This document shows positions 1 through 8,428 of a stretch of DNA of 64,000 nucleotides, piece by piece. Location of the stretch: assembly GCA_036258055.1 (NCBI GenBank), contig DATAEK010000061.1:21521-85520 (forward strand). The letters are read 5' to 3'. Below the pieces are notes generated by a model that worked only from the letters and a program-made list of their open reading frames with translations, was not told the origin of the DNA and made no database searches. This stretch comes from DATAEK01 sp036258055 (GTDB lineage Bacteria; Acidobacteriota; Vicinamibacteria; Vicinamibacterales; 2-12-FULL-66-21). Position 1 is the stretch's first letter. Each line of letters begins with the position of its first letter. A program made the position numbers and the translations under genes.

Positions 1-23
1 CCGAGTCCCGGTATAGTTGATCC

Positions 24-425
24 ATGTACGTCGTCACCAAGCGCATCGAGTTCTGTTACGGCCACCGGCTTCTCGACTACGACGGCATCTGCAAGCATCC
101 GCACGGTCACAACGCCGTCGCGGAGATCGAAGTCCGGACCGATCGACTCGACGCCCGGAACATGGTCGCCGATTTCAGCGACATCAAGCGCGCGGTCAAG
201 GGCTGGATCGATCGCGAGCTGGATCACAAGATGATCCTTCGCCACGACGACCCGCTCGTCGGCCCGCTGCGAGAGCTCGGCGAACCCATGTACCTGCTCG
301 AAAGTAATCCGACCGTCGAGCGAATCGCCAGGTTGATTTTTGATCAGGGGCGCGAGCTGGGATTCGACGTCGTGACCGTCCGGGTCTGGGAGACGCCGTC
401 CTCGTTTGCCACCTACACCGGGTGA
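24..425 (+). CDS. queD: 6-pyruvoyl-tetrahydropterin / 6-carboxytetrahydropterin synthase family (QueD-like)
   Basis: A 133-residue protein, the normal length for the PTPS/QueD family, which converts dihydroneopterin triphosphate to 6-carboxytetrahydropterin in the queuosine (7-deazaguanine) pathway. Zinc-ligand histidines are visible at H14 (FCYGHRL) and H27/H29 (KHPHGHN). C23 lies in the CxxxHGH arrangement typical of the QueD catalytic cysteine. D67-H68 (LDHKMIL) and the glutamate of VWETPSS complete the expected active site. No queC, queE or queF is in the window, so queuosine rather than biopterin use is inferred from family and motif only. A TATAGT box at 12-17 ends 6 nt before the ATG, so the transcript may be nearly leaderless; no Shine-Dalgarno is evident. 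It converges on the next gene with one base between stops. Confidence 0.88.
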   Translation: MYVVTKRIEFCYGHRLLDYDGICKHPHGHNAVAEIEVRTDRLDARNMVADFSDIKRAVKGWIDRELDHKMILRHDDPLVGPLRELGEPMYLLESNPTVERIARLIFDQGRELGFDVVTVRVWETPSSFATYTG

Positions 426-426
426 G

Positions 427-1905
427 TCATTTTTTGAAGGGCAGTTCGTACGACAGATACAGGAAGAGTGCGGCATCGGTATCGTCGGCCTGCCACGTGA
501 TCGGCACGGCGAGACCGGTGATGAGCTGCCGGTCTCCGAGATTCCATCCTCCACGCACGCCTGGTGACAGCACGAAGACCTTTTCACGCTTTTTCGAGAC
601 CCCGTCGAACGACTGTTCGGAAGCCACGATGCTCTCGAGCATCAGGTGAAACATCTCTCTCAGCCTGAAGATCCCGCTGCCCGCCACGAAGGGTGACCAG
701 ATGTCGGCGCGGTCGCTGGCCACTTCATCTCCCGCGGGTCTCGCGCGTGGCAGCCAGGTGGCGCCCGCGTTCCAGTGAAAGTAGAAATCGTGGACCCGCT
801 TGCTGAACGGCAGGTTCATCTGCAGCCCAATCGAGCCCTCGCCAAGGCCTTCCGCGGAGCGGCCCGTCGGGATCACCACACTGAGGCGCGGCGAAAACGC
901 AGGACGCCCCGGTCCTTCCGTCAGTGCCTGGTAGCGATAGTTGATGAGCGTGTCGCCGAATCCGGCGTGCGTACCGCCGTCGAGGAACGCCAGGGTGTAC
1001 GAAAACTGATGCGTTACTCCTCCGAGCGGCCATTCCTGTGTGAACGTCGTGCCCCAGTGACCGTCCGTGCGCGTGGCGTTGAAGATGTTCTGGAAGATTC
1101 CTTTTTCCTGATTGAAGGCTTCCTCGACGAGGAACGAGTTGTCTTCGATGCCGAAGTCCTTTTCTTCCTTCTGCGCGGGCACCGTCGTCTGCGCGCGAGC
1201 GGGTACGACGAGCGCGACGAGCAGCAGCAGGGCGCGGGCCAGCGACACCAGCACCTTTGACGCCGCGCGCGCCCCGATCGTGAATTCGCGATCGCCCGTC
1301 GCGCGAACCCTCACGCTGTCCGCGGCGTCGTCGCGCATCTCGACGTGGACCGTCTGGCCCGGCTTCAGGTCGTGGCGCTCAACGAAGCGGAGGAACTCGC
1401 TGTCCTGATCGCTGACGCGACGAACGGTGACAGGCGTCTGCAGTGGACAGGTCAGGAGTGTGTCGTACTGTTCGCGCCGCACGGTTCCTTCGGGACCTGG
1501 GATCGGATCGCCGTGCGGGTCGGCCGAGGGGTGGCCGAGCATCTCGTCGATCCGGTCGATCAGCCGGTCGGAGACCGCGTGCTCGAGGTTTTCGGCCTCG
1601 TCATGGACCTCCGTCCAGCTCATGCCCATCACTTGCACGAGGAAGAGCTCGATCAGGCGATGGCGGCGAAGCACCAGGGTGGCCAGCTTCTCCCCTGCCG
1701 CTGACAGGCGAACCCCGCCGTACGGCTCGTAAACCACTAACCCGGACTCCGACAGAGCCTTCACCATCGTCGTCGCGGTCCCCGGCACGACCCCGAGTGC
1801 CGACGCGAGTTGGCCCATGGGCACCTTGTCGTCTGGAGACGTCAGCGCGGTCTGCGCCTGGAGGATGGCCTTGAGGTAGTTCTCAACCGTATGCGACGGC
1901 GTCAT
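427..1905 (-). CDS. DtxR/MntR-type metal-dependent repressor fused in frame to a secreted outer-membrane barrel protein
   Basis: 492 residues with two unrelated halves and no stop between them. Residues 1-216 are a full DtxR/MntR-like repressor: N-terminal winged helix, dimerisation and metal-binding helices (RHRL near 81; HDEAENLEH, 101-109) and a C-terminal SH3/FeoA-like domain. By alignment from memory, the position of DtxR Cys102 is Glu105, which is more MntR-like. Residues 218-239 are a perfect secretory signal (hydrophobic core, then PARAQ), followed by about 255 residues of alternating strands like the MetA-pathway/transporter outer-membrane barrel family. A cytoplasmic repressor should not carry an internal signal peptide. 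In-frame GTG codons at 1254 and 1248 could start a separate barrel gene; otherwise this is a true fusion or a lost stop. It faces the multicopper oxidase operon, its likely target. Confidence 0.8.
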   Translation of the reverse strand: MTPSHTVENYLKAILQAQTALTSPDDKVPMGQLASALGVVPGTATTMVKALSESGLVVYEPYGGVRLSAAGEKLATLVLRRHRLIELFLVQVMGMSWTEVHDEAENLEHAVSDRLIDRIDEMLGHPSADPHGDPIPGPEGTVRREQYDTLLTCPLQTPVTVRRVSDQDSEFLRFVERHDLKPGQTVHVEMRDDAADSVRVRATGDREFTIGARAASKVLVSLARALLLLVALVVPARAQTTVPAQKEEKDFGIEDNSFLVEEAFNQEKGIFQNIFNATRTDGHWGTTFTQEWPLGGVTHQFSYTLAFLDGGTHAGFGDTLINYRYQALTEGPGRPAFSPRLSVVIPTGRSAEGLGEGSIGLQMNLPFSKRVHDFYFHWNAGATWLPRARPAGDEVASDRADIWSPFVAGSGIFRLREMFHLMLESIVASEQSFDGVSKKREKVFVLSPGVRGGWNLGDRQLITGLAVPITWQADDTDAALFLYLSYELPFKK

Positions 1906-1933
1906 TGACTTATGAAGAGTATAATTCTATATT
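1905..1933 (+). promoter_or_regulatory. Sigma70-type promoter for the multicopper oxidase operon
   Basis: TTGACT (1905-1910), a 17-nt spacer and TATATT (1928-1933). Transcription would start near 1940, about 29 nt before the ATG at 1969. Its -35 box touches the start codon of the divergent repressor gene. Confidence 0.55.
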
Positions 1934-1945
1934 TTGTATAGTCAA
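1918..1945 (-). promoter_or_regulatory. Sigma70-type promoter for the DtxR-like repressor gene
   Basis: On the minus strand TTGACT (1945-1940) and TATACT (1923-1918) are separated by 16 nt in an AT-rich island. The -10 box lies only about 12 nt from the ATG at 1905, predicting a very short leader. Confidence 0.6.
1927..1941. promoter_or_regulatory. Palindromic operator candidate between divergent promoters
   Basis: CTATA-TTTTG-TATAG is a 15-bp inverted repeat. It covers the -10 box of the rightward promoter and lies in the spacer of the leftward one, so a dimeric repressor bound here would block both. The adjacent DtxR-like gene is the obvious candidate; binding is inference. Confidence 0.5.
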
Positions 1946-1968
1946 AAAATAGATAGCACGATGCCAAA

Positions 1969-3012
1969 ATGCCTCTGACCCGACGTTCGCTTCTCCGGAT
2001 GACCGGGTTCGGGTCATCCGTGGCGGCCGCCTCGCTGGCAGCCAACCGGCTCTCCGCGCGGCAAGCCGGCCCCTACAGCACGCTCGAGCACGCCGGGCAC
2101 GCCATGGGTCCGGTCGGGCGCGTCTCGACCGAATCGTTCGATCCCACCGTCTTCCTGCGCGCGTGGAACTTCTCGGACCTTGCTCCAGAGAAACGGCAGC
2201 GATACTACCGCGAAACTCAGCGACCCGACGGCAGCCTGCTTCGTGAGTACCAGCTCTTTGCGGCCGATCGTGAGATTGAGATCGCGCCGGGCATCTTCTT
2301 TCCGGCGTGGACGTTCAACGGTCAGGTTCCAGGGCCAACGCTGCGGGCAACAGAAGGCGACCGCATCCGTGTGACGTTCGTCAATCAGGGATCACACCCC
2401 CACACGATTCACTTTCACGGCTGGCACCCCCCCGAGATGGATGGATCGCTTCCAGAGCATCAGGTGATGCCTGGGGGGCAGTTCGTCTACGAGTTCGACG
2501 CCGATCCGTTCGGGCTGCACCTCTATCACTGCCACGCGGTCCCACTGAAGCGGCACATTCACAAAGGGCTCTACGGCGTGTTCATCGTGGATCCCAAAAC
2601 GCCCAGGCCACCGGCCGACGAGCTGGTGATGATGATGAACGGCTTCGATACGAACTTCGACGCCGACAACGAGGTGTACGCGGTCAACACCGTCGCAAAT
2701 CACTTCATGCACGCGCCGATCAAGGTCGACGTCGGGACGCTCGTGCGCGTGTATCTCGTCAACGTCACGGAGTTCGATCTCGTCAACAGCCTGCACCTGC
2801 ACGGGATGTTCTTCGACGTGTTCCGTACCGGCACGACCTTGACGTCGTCGGAGCGGACGGACACCGTCATGCTGTGTCAGGGTGAGCGCGCGATTCTCGA
2901 AACGCGCTTCAGATATCCCGGCCGCTTCATGTTCCACGCCCATCAGAGCGAATTCGCTGAGCTCGGCTGGATGGGCGCATTCGAGGCCACAGGAGCGCGC
3001 CGTGATACCTGA
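1969..3012 (+). CDS. Two-domain multicopper oxidase (laccase-like), Tat-exported
   Basis: 347 residues. A twin-arginine signal (TRRSLLRMTGFG) marks folded, cofactor-loaded export. Two cupredoxin domains follow. Copper ligands are visible as HFH (148-150) and HCH (187-189, with H196/H198) in domain 1, and HLH (276-278) and HAH (323-325) in domain 2. The type-1 copper cysteine is present only in domain 1 (C188); the matching C-terminal motif has Ala (HAH), so domain 2 lacks a blue copper. Such enzymes work as trimers and couple four one-electron oxidations of phenols, Fe(II), Mn(II) or Cu(I) to O2 reduction. The next gene, a ZIP transporter, overlaps by 11 nt, and a cupredoxin follows, so metal oxidation or handling is more likely than phenol oxidation; the substrate is inferred. 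Confidence 0.88.
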   Translation: MPLTRRSLLRMTGFGSSVAAASLAANRLSARQAGPYSTLEHAGHAMGPVGRVSTESFDPTVFLRAWNFSDLAPEKRQRYYRETQRPDGSLLREYQLFAADREIEIAPGIFFPAWTFNGQVPGPTLRATEGDRIRVTFVNQGSHPHTIHFHGWHPPEMDGSLPEHQVMPGGQFVYEFDADPFGLHLYHCHAVPLKRHIHKGLYGVFIVDPKTPRPPADELVMMMNGFDTNFDADNEVYAVNTVANHFMHAPIKVDVGTLVRVYLVNVTEFDLVNSLHLHGMFFDVFRTGTTLTSSERTDTVMLCQGERAILETRFRYPGRFMFHAHQSEFAELGWMGAFEATGARRDT

Positions 3013-4210
3013 AGTCGCCGACCGCCCTCGGGCATCATGGACCCTCTGGCTCGCGGCCATCCTTCCGATTCTTCTTCTCGCCGGCCTGCTCGCGCTGATC
3101 ATCCGGACCGGCCCGGCGGAGCATCTCAAGAGCGAAGGCACTCCGCCGATCGAGCGTCTGGCCATCGAGCGCGCCGTGCTCAACAGCGATGGCATCGTGT
3201 TGACCGTGCTCAACGATGGGCCGGACACCGTCACCATCGCGCAGGTTACGGTGGATGACGCCTATTGGGCGTTCACCGCGGAAGGGGGAACCGTCCTTCG
3301 CCATCTCGCACGAACCTCGCTGAAGGTTCCGTATCCGTGGGTGGAAGGTGAGGCTCACCTCGTCAAGGTCCTGACGTCGACTGGCGCCACCTTCGAACAT
3401 GAAATTCCGGTCGCCGTCACCACCCCGAAGGCGAGCGCGCGCTCGCTGTGGCTGTTCACGCTCATCGGCATTTACGTCGGCGTGATCCCAGTGGCGTTGG
3501 GGCTGCTCTGGTATCCGCTCACGTCGCGGCTCAGCGCCGCGGGGCTTGATGCGCTTCTCGCGCTGACGATCGGACTGCTCGCGTTCCTCTTCGTCGACGC
3601 TGTTCACGAGGGCATGGAGACGGCATCGACGATCCCTTCCGCCTATCAAGGACTCGCGCTGCTCGTCGCCGGCGGTTTTGCCGCCTATCTGGGACTCGAG
3701 TCATTGAGTAATTGGCTCAGGAAGCGGCGGACGCGCGCGATGACCACACAGTCTTCAGGACTGGTGGTCGCCTTGCTGGTTGCGATTGGGATCGGACTTC
3801 ACAACCTCGGAGAAGGACTGGCGATCGGCGCAGCTTACGCGCTTGGCGAGGCGGCCTTCGGGACGCTCCTCGTCATCGGCTTTACGCTGCACAACACCAC
3901 CGAGGGGCTGGCGATCGTCGCGCCGCTCGGGCGCGATCGGCCGTCGCTCGGCACGCTCGTGCGTCTCGGGCTACTCGGCGGCGCCCCGACGATTCTGGGA
4001 GCGTGGATCGGTGGCCTGCTCTATTCACCCGTTCTTGCGGTGGCGTTCCTCGGCTTGGGCGCAGGCGCGATCGCCCAGGTCATCGTGCAGATCGCGCGGC
4101 AGATGGCTGGGACCGGCAGCGTCATCGAACGCTTTGCGTCCGCACCGGTGTACCTCGGGCTGCTGGCGGGATTCGGCGTGATGTACGCGACCGGGCTGCT
4201 GGTGGGATGA
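3002..4210 (+). CDS. ZIP-family divalent metal transporter with N-terminal periplasmic domain
   Basis: I place the start at GTG 3002 because AGGAG (2991-2995) lies 6 nt upstream and the gene then overlaps the oxidase stop by 11 nt, giving 402 residues. A first membrane helix (about 13-33) precedes a roughly 100-residue beta-rich extracytoplasmic domain, then the ZIP core of about eight helices. The two signature metal-site motifs are present: HNLGEG and, one helix later, HNTTEG. An upstream helix carries VDAVHEGME, consistent with the ZIP metal path. ZIP proteins move Zn, Mn or Fe into the cytoplasm. Translational coupling to the oxidase suggests both act on one metal; a DtxR/MntR-like neighbour argues for Fe or Mn, which is inference. 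The periplasmic insert is unusual for bacterial ZIPs. Confidence 0.88.
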   Translation: MIPEVADRPRASWTLWLAAILPILLLAGLLALIIRTGPAEHLKSEGTPPIERLAIERAVLNSDGIVLTVLNDGPDTVTIAQVTVDDAYWAFTAEGGTVLRHLARTSLKVPYPWVEGEAHLVKVLTSTGATFEHEIPVAVTTPKASARSLWLFTLIGIYVGVIPVALGLLWYPLTSRLSAAGLDALLALTIGLLAFLFVDAVHEGMETASTIPSAYQGLALLVAGGFAAYLGLESLSNWLRKRRTRAMTTQSSGLVVALLVAIGIGLHNLGEGLAIGAAYALGEAAFGTLLVIGFTLHNTTEGLAIVAPLGRDRPSLGTLVRLGLLGGAPTILGAWIGGLLYSPVLAVAFLGLGAGAIAQVIVQIARQMAGTGSVIERFASAPVYLGLLAGFGVMYATGLLVG

Positions 4211-4244
4211 ATCCGCGCGAGTTGACGGGTCGATCAGGGGACCA

Positions 4245-4649
4245 ATGGGCATTCTGACCAGGAAAACGTTTCGCGTGGCGCTCGTCGCGGGCGCAGTGGC
4301 CACGTCCGTGGTGCTCCCGCGCGTCGCTGCGCGCGTGGCGCCAGGGGAGCCGCCCGTTCACGAGATTCGGCTCATCGTCCGTGACATGGCCTACCACTTT
4401 GGCGACGATCCCGCGATCAACCCCACGTTACGCGTTCGAGCCGGCGAGCGTGTGCGCCTCATCCTGACCAATACCGATGCCGGGATGTCCCACGATTTCG
4501 TCATTCCCGACTTGAAAGTGGCGACGCGGTTGCTCAAAGGCAAGGACTCCGAAACGATCGAGTTCACCGCACCAGCGTCGGCGGGAGACCGTACCTACAA
4601 CTGCACTCCGCACGCAGAGACGATGCGAGGTACGATCGCGGTGGAATGA
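4245..4649 (+). CDS. Secreted cupredoxin (plastocyanin/azurin-like blue copper protein)
   Basis: 134 residues with an N-terminal signal or membrane anchor (about 8-25). The single cupredoxin domain has a complete type-1 copper set: H83 (MSHDF), C120, H123 and M127 (YNCTPHAETM). It is likely a periplasmic electron carrier, and as third gene of the group may accept electrons from or donate to the multicopper oxidase. It begins 34 nt after the ZIP stop. Confidence 0.85.
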   Translation: MGILTRKTFRVALVAGAVATSVVLPRVAARVAPGEPPVHEIRLIVRDMAYHFGDDPAINPTLRVRAGERVRLILTNTDAGMSHDFVIPDLKVATRLLKGKDSETIEFTAPASAGDRTYNCTPHAETMRGTIAVE

Positions 4650-4668
4650 CATCGCGAGCCGTACTCGC

Positions 4669-5406
4669 ATGAGCGCAACGCCCGACCGGGTCGATCGGCC
4701 GGGGTTGCGCGAATCGCTGTCCACGCCCGCAAGCAAAGGCCGCTACGTCCGACGGCTCTTCTCGACGATTGCCGATCGCTACGACCTCATCACAGTGCTG
4801 CTCTCGTACGGGCAGGATCACCGCTGGAAGGAACGTCTGGTGACGTTGGCTGCGGTTCAGAGCGGCGCACGCGCCCTTGATCTGGCCTGCGGCACTGGCG
4901 ACATCACGTTTCAGCTGAGCGCGAGCGGCGCGCGAGCGATCGGACTCGACATCACGCCGCGCATGGTCGAGCTCGCGGCGCACAAGCCGGCCGGACGCTC
5001 GGCGCGATTCCTTGTCGGTGACATGATGGCGCTGCCGTTCGAGTCATCGCGATTCGATCTCGTGACGACCGGATACGGCATCCGAAACGTGCCCGTCTTG
5101 CGGCAGGCGATCGCGGAGATTCATCGCGTGTTGAAACCAGGTGGACTATTCCTGTCGCTGGATTTCAATCGTCCGTCGAGCGCGATTGTGCGGGGCGTCT
5201 ACCTGTCGTACCTGACTGTCGTTGGATCCACACTCGGCTTCGTGCTCCATCGCGATCCGGACACCTATCGCTACATTCCCGAATCGATTCGGAGGTATCC
5301 GGGAGCCTCTGCCGTGTGCAGCATCGTACGCGAAGAGGGTTTCGCGAGCTGCGAGGCCCTGCCGGTCCTCGGAGGGTTGATGGCGATCCATCGAGCTCGG
5401 AAGTAG
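4669..5406 (+). CDS. menG: Demethylmenaquinone methyltransferase (UbiE/MenG family)
   Basis: A 245-residue SAM-dependent methyltransferase. The SAM loop DLACGTGD is at 71-78, the UbiE signature GYGIRN at 135-140, and KPGG at 156-159. It would methylate demethylmenaquinone to menaquinone as the last step of quinone synthesis. The window also holds mqnD and mqnE, so the menaquinone is probably made by the futalosine route and this enzyme finishes it; ubiquinone is less likely. Start is the ATG 19 nt after the cupredoxin stop. Confidence 0.88.
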   Translation: MSATPDRVDRPGLRESLSTPASKGRYVRRLFSTIADRYDLITVLLSYGQDHRWKERLVTLAAVQSGARALDLACGTGDITFQLSASGARAIGLDITPRMVELAAHKPAGRSARFLVGDMMALPFESSRFDLVTTGYGIRNVPVLRQAIAEIHRVLKPGGLFLSLDFNRPSSAIVRGVYLSYLTVVGSTLGFVLHRDPDTYRYIPESIRRYPGASAVCSIVREEGFASCEALPVLGGLMAIHRARK

Positions 5407-5457
5407 CGACCGCCAAGTCCATACGGGTGACTCGCGCGGCTTCAGCCCTCTGTTACC

Positions 5458-5847
5458 ATGCGCGCGATGGAGCTCGACACCGCCGATTGGTCCGGCGAAG
5501 GCGCCTTTACGCAGGTGCTCGTCGATGCACTCACAGTGCTTCCCGGAATTGCATTCGTGAAAGTCGCCGATGCGCCCGCGTCCCGTTCCGACACCTCATT
5601 CAGTTTCATCAGCAACGAAGTGTTCGTCGCGTTCGCAGCATCACGTGGTGCAGCGATGACGATTTCGTCGCTGTCGTCGCTTCTCGAAGCAATTGACGGC
5701 GTTGGCGCTCCCGACTATGGCGACGAGGGCATGCTCCAGTATCTTCGGACCGAGCGAATCATCCCTCCCTACCAGACGCGCGGTTACAAATTGATCGAGC
5801 TCGTGCGGATCTATCAGGCCGGCTCACGGCCTTCCGGACCGCGCTGA
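5458..5847 (+). CDS. Conserved-looking hypothetical protein
   Basis: 129 residues, or 126 from ATG 5467. I do not recognise a family. It looks soluble, mixed alpha/beta, with no signal peptide, membrane segment or cysteine cluster. It sits between menG and the PilT-like ATPase in the same direction but with gaps on both sides, so an operon is not certain. Confidence 0.55.
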   Translation: MRAMELDTADWSGEGAFTQVLVDALTVLPGIAFVKVADAPASRSDTSFSFISNEVFVAFAASRGAAMTISSLSSLLEAIDGVGAPDYGDEGMLQYLRTERIIPPYQTRGYKLIELVRIYQAGSRPSGPR

Positions 5848-5906
5848 ACCGCTCACAGACCATCTAAAGCCGCACACGCGGAAAGCCGAGAGAACAACGG
5901 GGTACT

Positions 5907-8339
5907 GTGAATCTCCTCGACTCTCTCGTCGACGCCATCGTTCGCCTCGAAGGTGACGCGCTCGTCATGCATGTCGGCGAAAAGCCGTACGTCGTGACGA
6001 CGTCGGCGGCGATGAGCGTGCATCGCGGTCCGCTCGCCTGGGGGCAGGTCGAGCTCTCATCACGCGTGCTGACGTCGGATGCGGTGCTCGGCATGATCGC
6101 CCAGATCCTCCCGGGCGATCTGCGACAGTCGCTCGATGCATTCGGCGCAGTTGAGCACGAGTTGCTGATGCCGGGCGACGACGCGCGCTTTACGGTTGTC
6201 GCGGCGCGTGGCGGAGACGATGTGTGGCTCGAATTGAAGCGGCATCCGCCAGCACCAGTCGCGCAGCAGACGGCAGTTGCGAAGGCGGTCGCGGAGATTC
6301 CAGCCGCGACGTCTGAGGCCGCACCTGAATCCGTGGCAGCAGCAGCCGGCGCGCACACGCCAATCGAAACGCCGGCGGCAGAGGCACTGCCCGAACTGGC
6401 GGAAGAGTCGGCCACGGACGTTGTCGTTGTGAACCCGCCTGCGGCGATTGAAGCGCCGGTGATTCACGAGATTGTCGAAGCCCTCGCACCACAAGAGGCT
6501 CCGCCATCTGTGACGAGCGTGTTCGACACGGTTGACGTGCCGAAAGCGCAAGCGCCGATGGTCGAGGACATCACTCCAGGGTCAGAGCTGAGTGCCATCG
6601 AAGAGATCCCCGAGATCGCCGAGGTCCCGAGAACCGAAGAACCGGTCCTGAAAGAAGTTGAGCCGGTTGAAAGGCTGCACATGGCGAGAGTGCCGAAGAT
6701 CGAAGCGGCGCCGATCACCAAGATCGCGGCAGCGCCCGTGTCTATCAAGGTGGAGAACGTACCGGCCGCGAGCCGGGCGTCGCATTCCGAGGCACCGGCT
6801 GTCGAAAAGTACGCTCAGCACATCGAGAAGCCGGGTGCTGGTCACGATGCCGGGGCACAGCTGGCGGCAGCAGTGGGCGTACTCCTGGGCAGCGGCGACA
6901 ACGAGCCCCTCCCGGTGCCCGATGTACCGCCCGCGCTCGAAGCCATCGACATCAGCGAGATGCACGTCGTCGAACCGCTGCGCAGCGACGTCGATCAGTC
7001 CAGGACCCCCGAGGCCGGTGTCGTAGCCGGCATCAGCGCGGCGGGCCCGTTGGCGATGCCATCAGCCGAGCCATTCTTTGGAGTCGTCGCGCCCGCTGCG
7101 GCGGCTCCCCACACTATCTCAGTTGCCGAACCGGTCACTGCAGCCGAGGCTGTTCGCATGCTTGATGAACGAGAAGAGACGCCACGCGCAGTTGTTGTTC
7201 CAGTAAGCCGGATGCGCAACGAGCCGGTACCAGGCCAGGGCGAGCCAACTGTGGACGGGGAAGCGCTGCTTCGGATCCTGCGCCTCGCGGCCAACCGCGG
7301 GGCGTCGGTCGTCTACATCGTGGCGCAGTCGCGCCCGATGGTTCGCGTGGACGGCGAGATCGCTCCGCTCGAAGAAGAAGCCGTTCTGACGTCGGCAGAT
7401 ATCGCGCTGTTCATCGATTCGCTCGGCGCGATGATCGACGACAACGCGACCGACGCCGTCGAGTGGCTCTCCGATGTTCCGGAGGTCGGGCGGGTGCGTC
7501 ACCTCACATTCCACGACCATCGCGGACCCGGCATCATCTTCCGGATGATCCCGCCGCGAGTGATCTCGGCGGAGCAACTCGGATTGTCGGCAGAAGTGCA
7601 GGCGCTTTGTGCGCAGCCGGACGGTCTCGTGATCGTGACGGGCGCGGCGATGAGCGGAAAGTCGACACTGCTCAGCGCGTTCGTCGATCTCATCAACCAC
7701 AGCCGCAGCGATCATGTGATTGCGATCGAGTCACAGATCCGATTCGTTCACGAGAGTCATCGATCATTTGTCAGCCAGCGCGAGGTCCGCGGCGGCAGCG
7801 AGGCGATTGCCCAGGCCGCCCGTCGTGCACTACGGGAAGATCCGGACGTGCTGTTCATCGAGGAGATGTCTTCGCCGGACGTCGCGGCGGTGGCGCTCGA
7901 GGCTGCGACCGGCGGCCGGCTGGTCTTCGCATCCGTCGAAGCGCCGTCTGCGACTGCGGCAATTGACCAGCTGATCGACGCTTTTCCGGCCGAGCGCCGC
8001 GCCCAGATGCGAACCGCGCTCGCGGGTTCGCTGCGTGGCGTCGTCGCCCAGGTGCTCCTGCGAAGACTCAAGGGTGGACGGGTCGCGGCTCGTGAAGTGC
8101 TGCTCAATTCCCATCCGATTGCCAGTCTGATCCTCGAAGGCAAGACGGTCCAGCTGCCCGCGGCGATGAGCGGACGCCGTCACGGCATGATGCCGCTCAC
8201 GGACTCACTGGCGGCCCTCGTGCGCGACGGCGTTGTGCATCTGGGTGAGGCCTACCGCAAGGCGGGCGACCGCGATGCCCTTCTCGCTGTGCTCAAACGC
8301 GAAGGCATCGATACATCCTTTACCGAGCGGCTCGCGTAA
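5907..8339 (+). CDS. PilT/GspE-like secretion ATPase with long low-complexity linker
   Basis: 810 residues from GTG 5907. An N-terminal domain (1-105) is followed by about 300 residues of Ala/Glu/Pro/Val-rich, probably disordered sequence, then a PilT-like ATPase (about 445-810). In the ATPase the Walker A is GAAMSGKST (near 579) rather than GPTGSGKST, and the Walker B is VLFIEEM (near 648). The PilT histidine box is replaced by LVFASVEAPSA, with no His. It therefore has the fold of type IV pilus retraction ATPases but degenerate motifs, and may be regulatory or weakly active. No pilus genes are nearby. The leading 105 residues resemble a second copy of the N-terminal PilT domain, which is a guess. 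Confidence 0.75.
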   Translation: MNLLDSLVDAIVRLEGDALVMHVGEKPYVVTTSAAMSVHRGPLAWGQVELSSRVLTSDAVLGMIAQILPGDLRQSLDAFGAVEHELLMPGDDARFTVVAARGGDDVWLELKRHPPAPVAQQTAVAKAVAEIPAATSEAAPESVAAAAGAHTPIETPAAEALPELAEESATDVVVVNPPAAIEAPVIHEIVEALAPQEAPPSVTSVFDTVDVPKAQAPMVEDITPGSELSAIEEIPEIAEVPRTEEPVLKEVEPVERLHMARVPKIEAAPITKIAAAPVSIKVENVPAASRASHSEAPAVEKYAQHIEKPGAGHDAGAQLAAAVGVLLGSGDNEPLPVPDVPPALEAIDISEMHVVEPLRSDVDQSRTPEAGVVAGISAAGPLAMPSAEPFFGVVAPAAAAPHTISVAEPVTAAEAVRMLDEREETPRAVVVPVSRMRNEPVPGQGEPTVDGEALLRILRLAANRGASVVYIVAQSRPMVRVDGEIAPLEEEAVLTSADIALFIDSLGAMIDDNATDAVEWLSDVPEVGRVRHLTFHDHRGPGIIFRMIPPRVISAEQLGLSAEVQALCAQPDGLVIVTGAAMSGKSTLLSAFVDLINHSRSDHVIAIESQIRFVHESHRSFVSQREVRGGSEAIAQAARRALREDPDVLFIEEMSSPDVAAVALEAATGGRLVFASVEAPSATAAIDQLIDAFPAERRAQMRTALAGSLRGVVAQVLLRRLKGGRVAAREVLLNSHPIASLILEGKTVQLPAAMSGRRHGMMPLTDSLAALVRDGVVHLGEAYRKAGDRDALLAVLKREGIDTSFTERLA

Positions 8340-8428
8340 CGCATCGCCGGGAGATCCTGTCGGCGACACCAGATCGACAGAACGATCGAGTTCCTCTCGC
8401 GTCAGGCTCGAAACGCTACAATGCGGCG

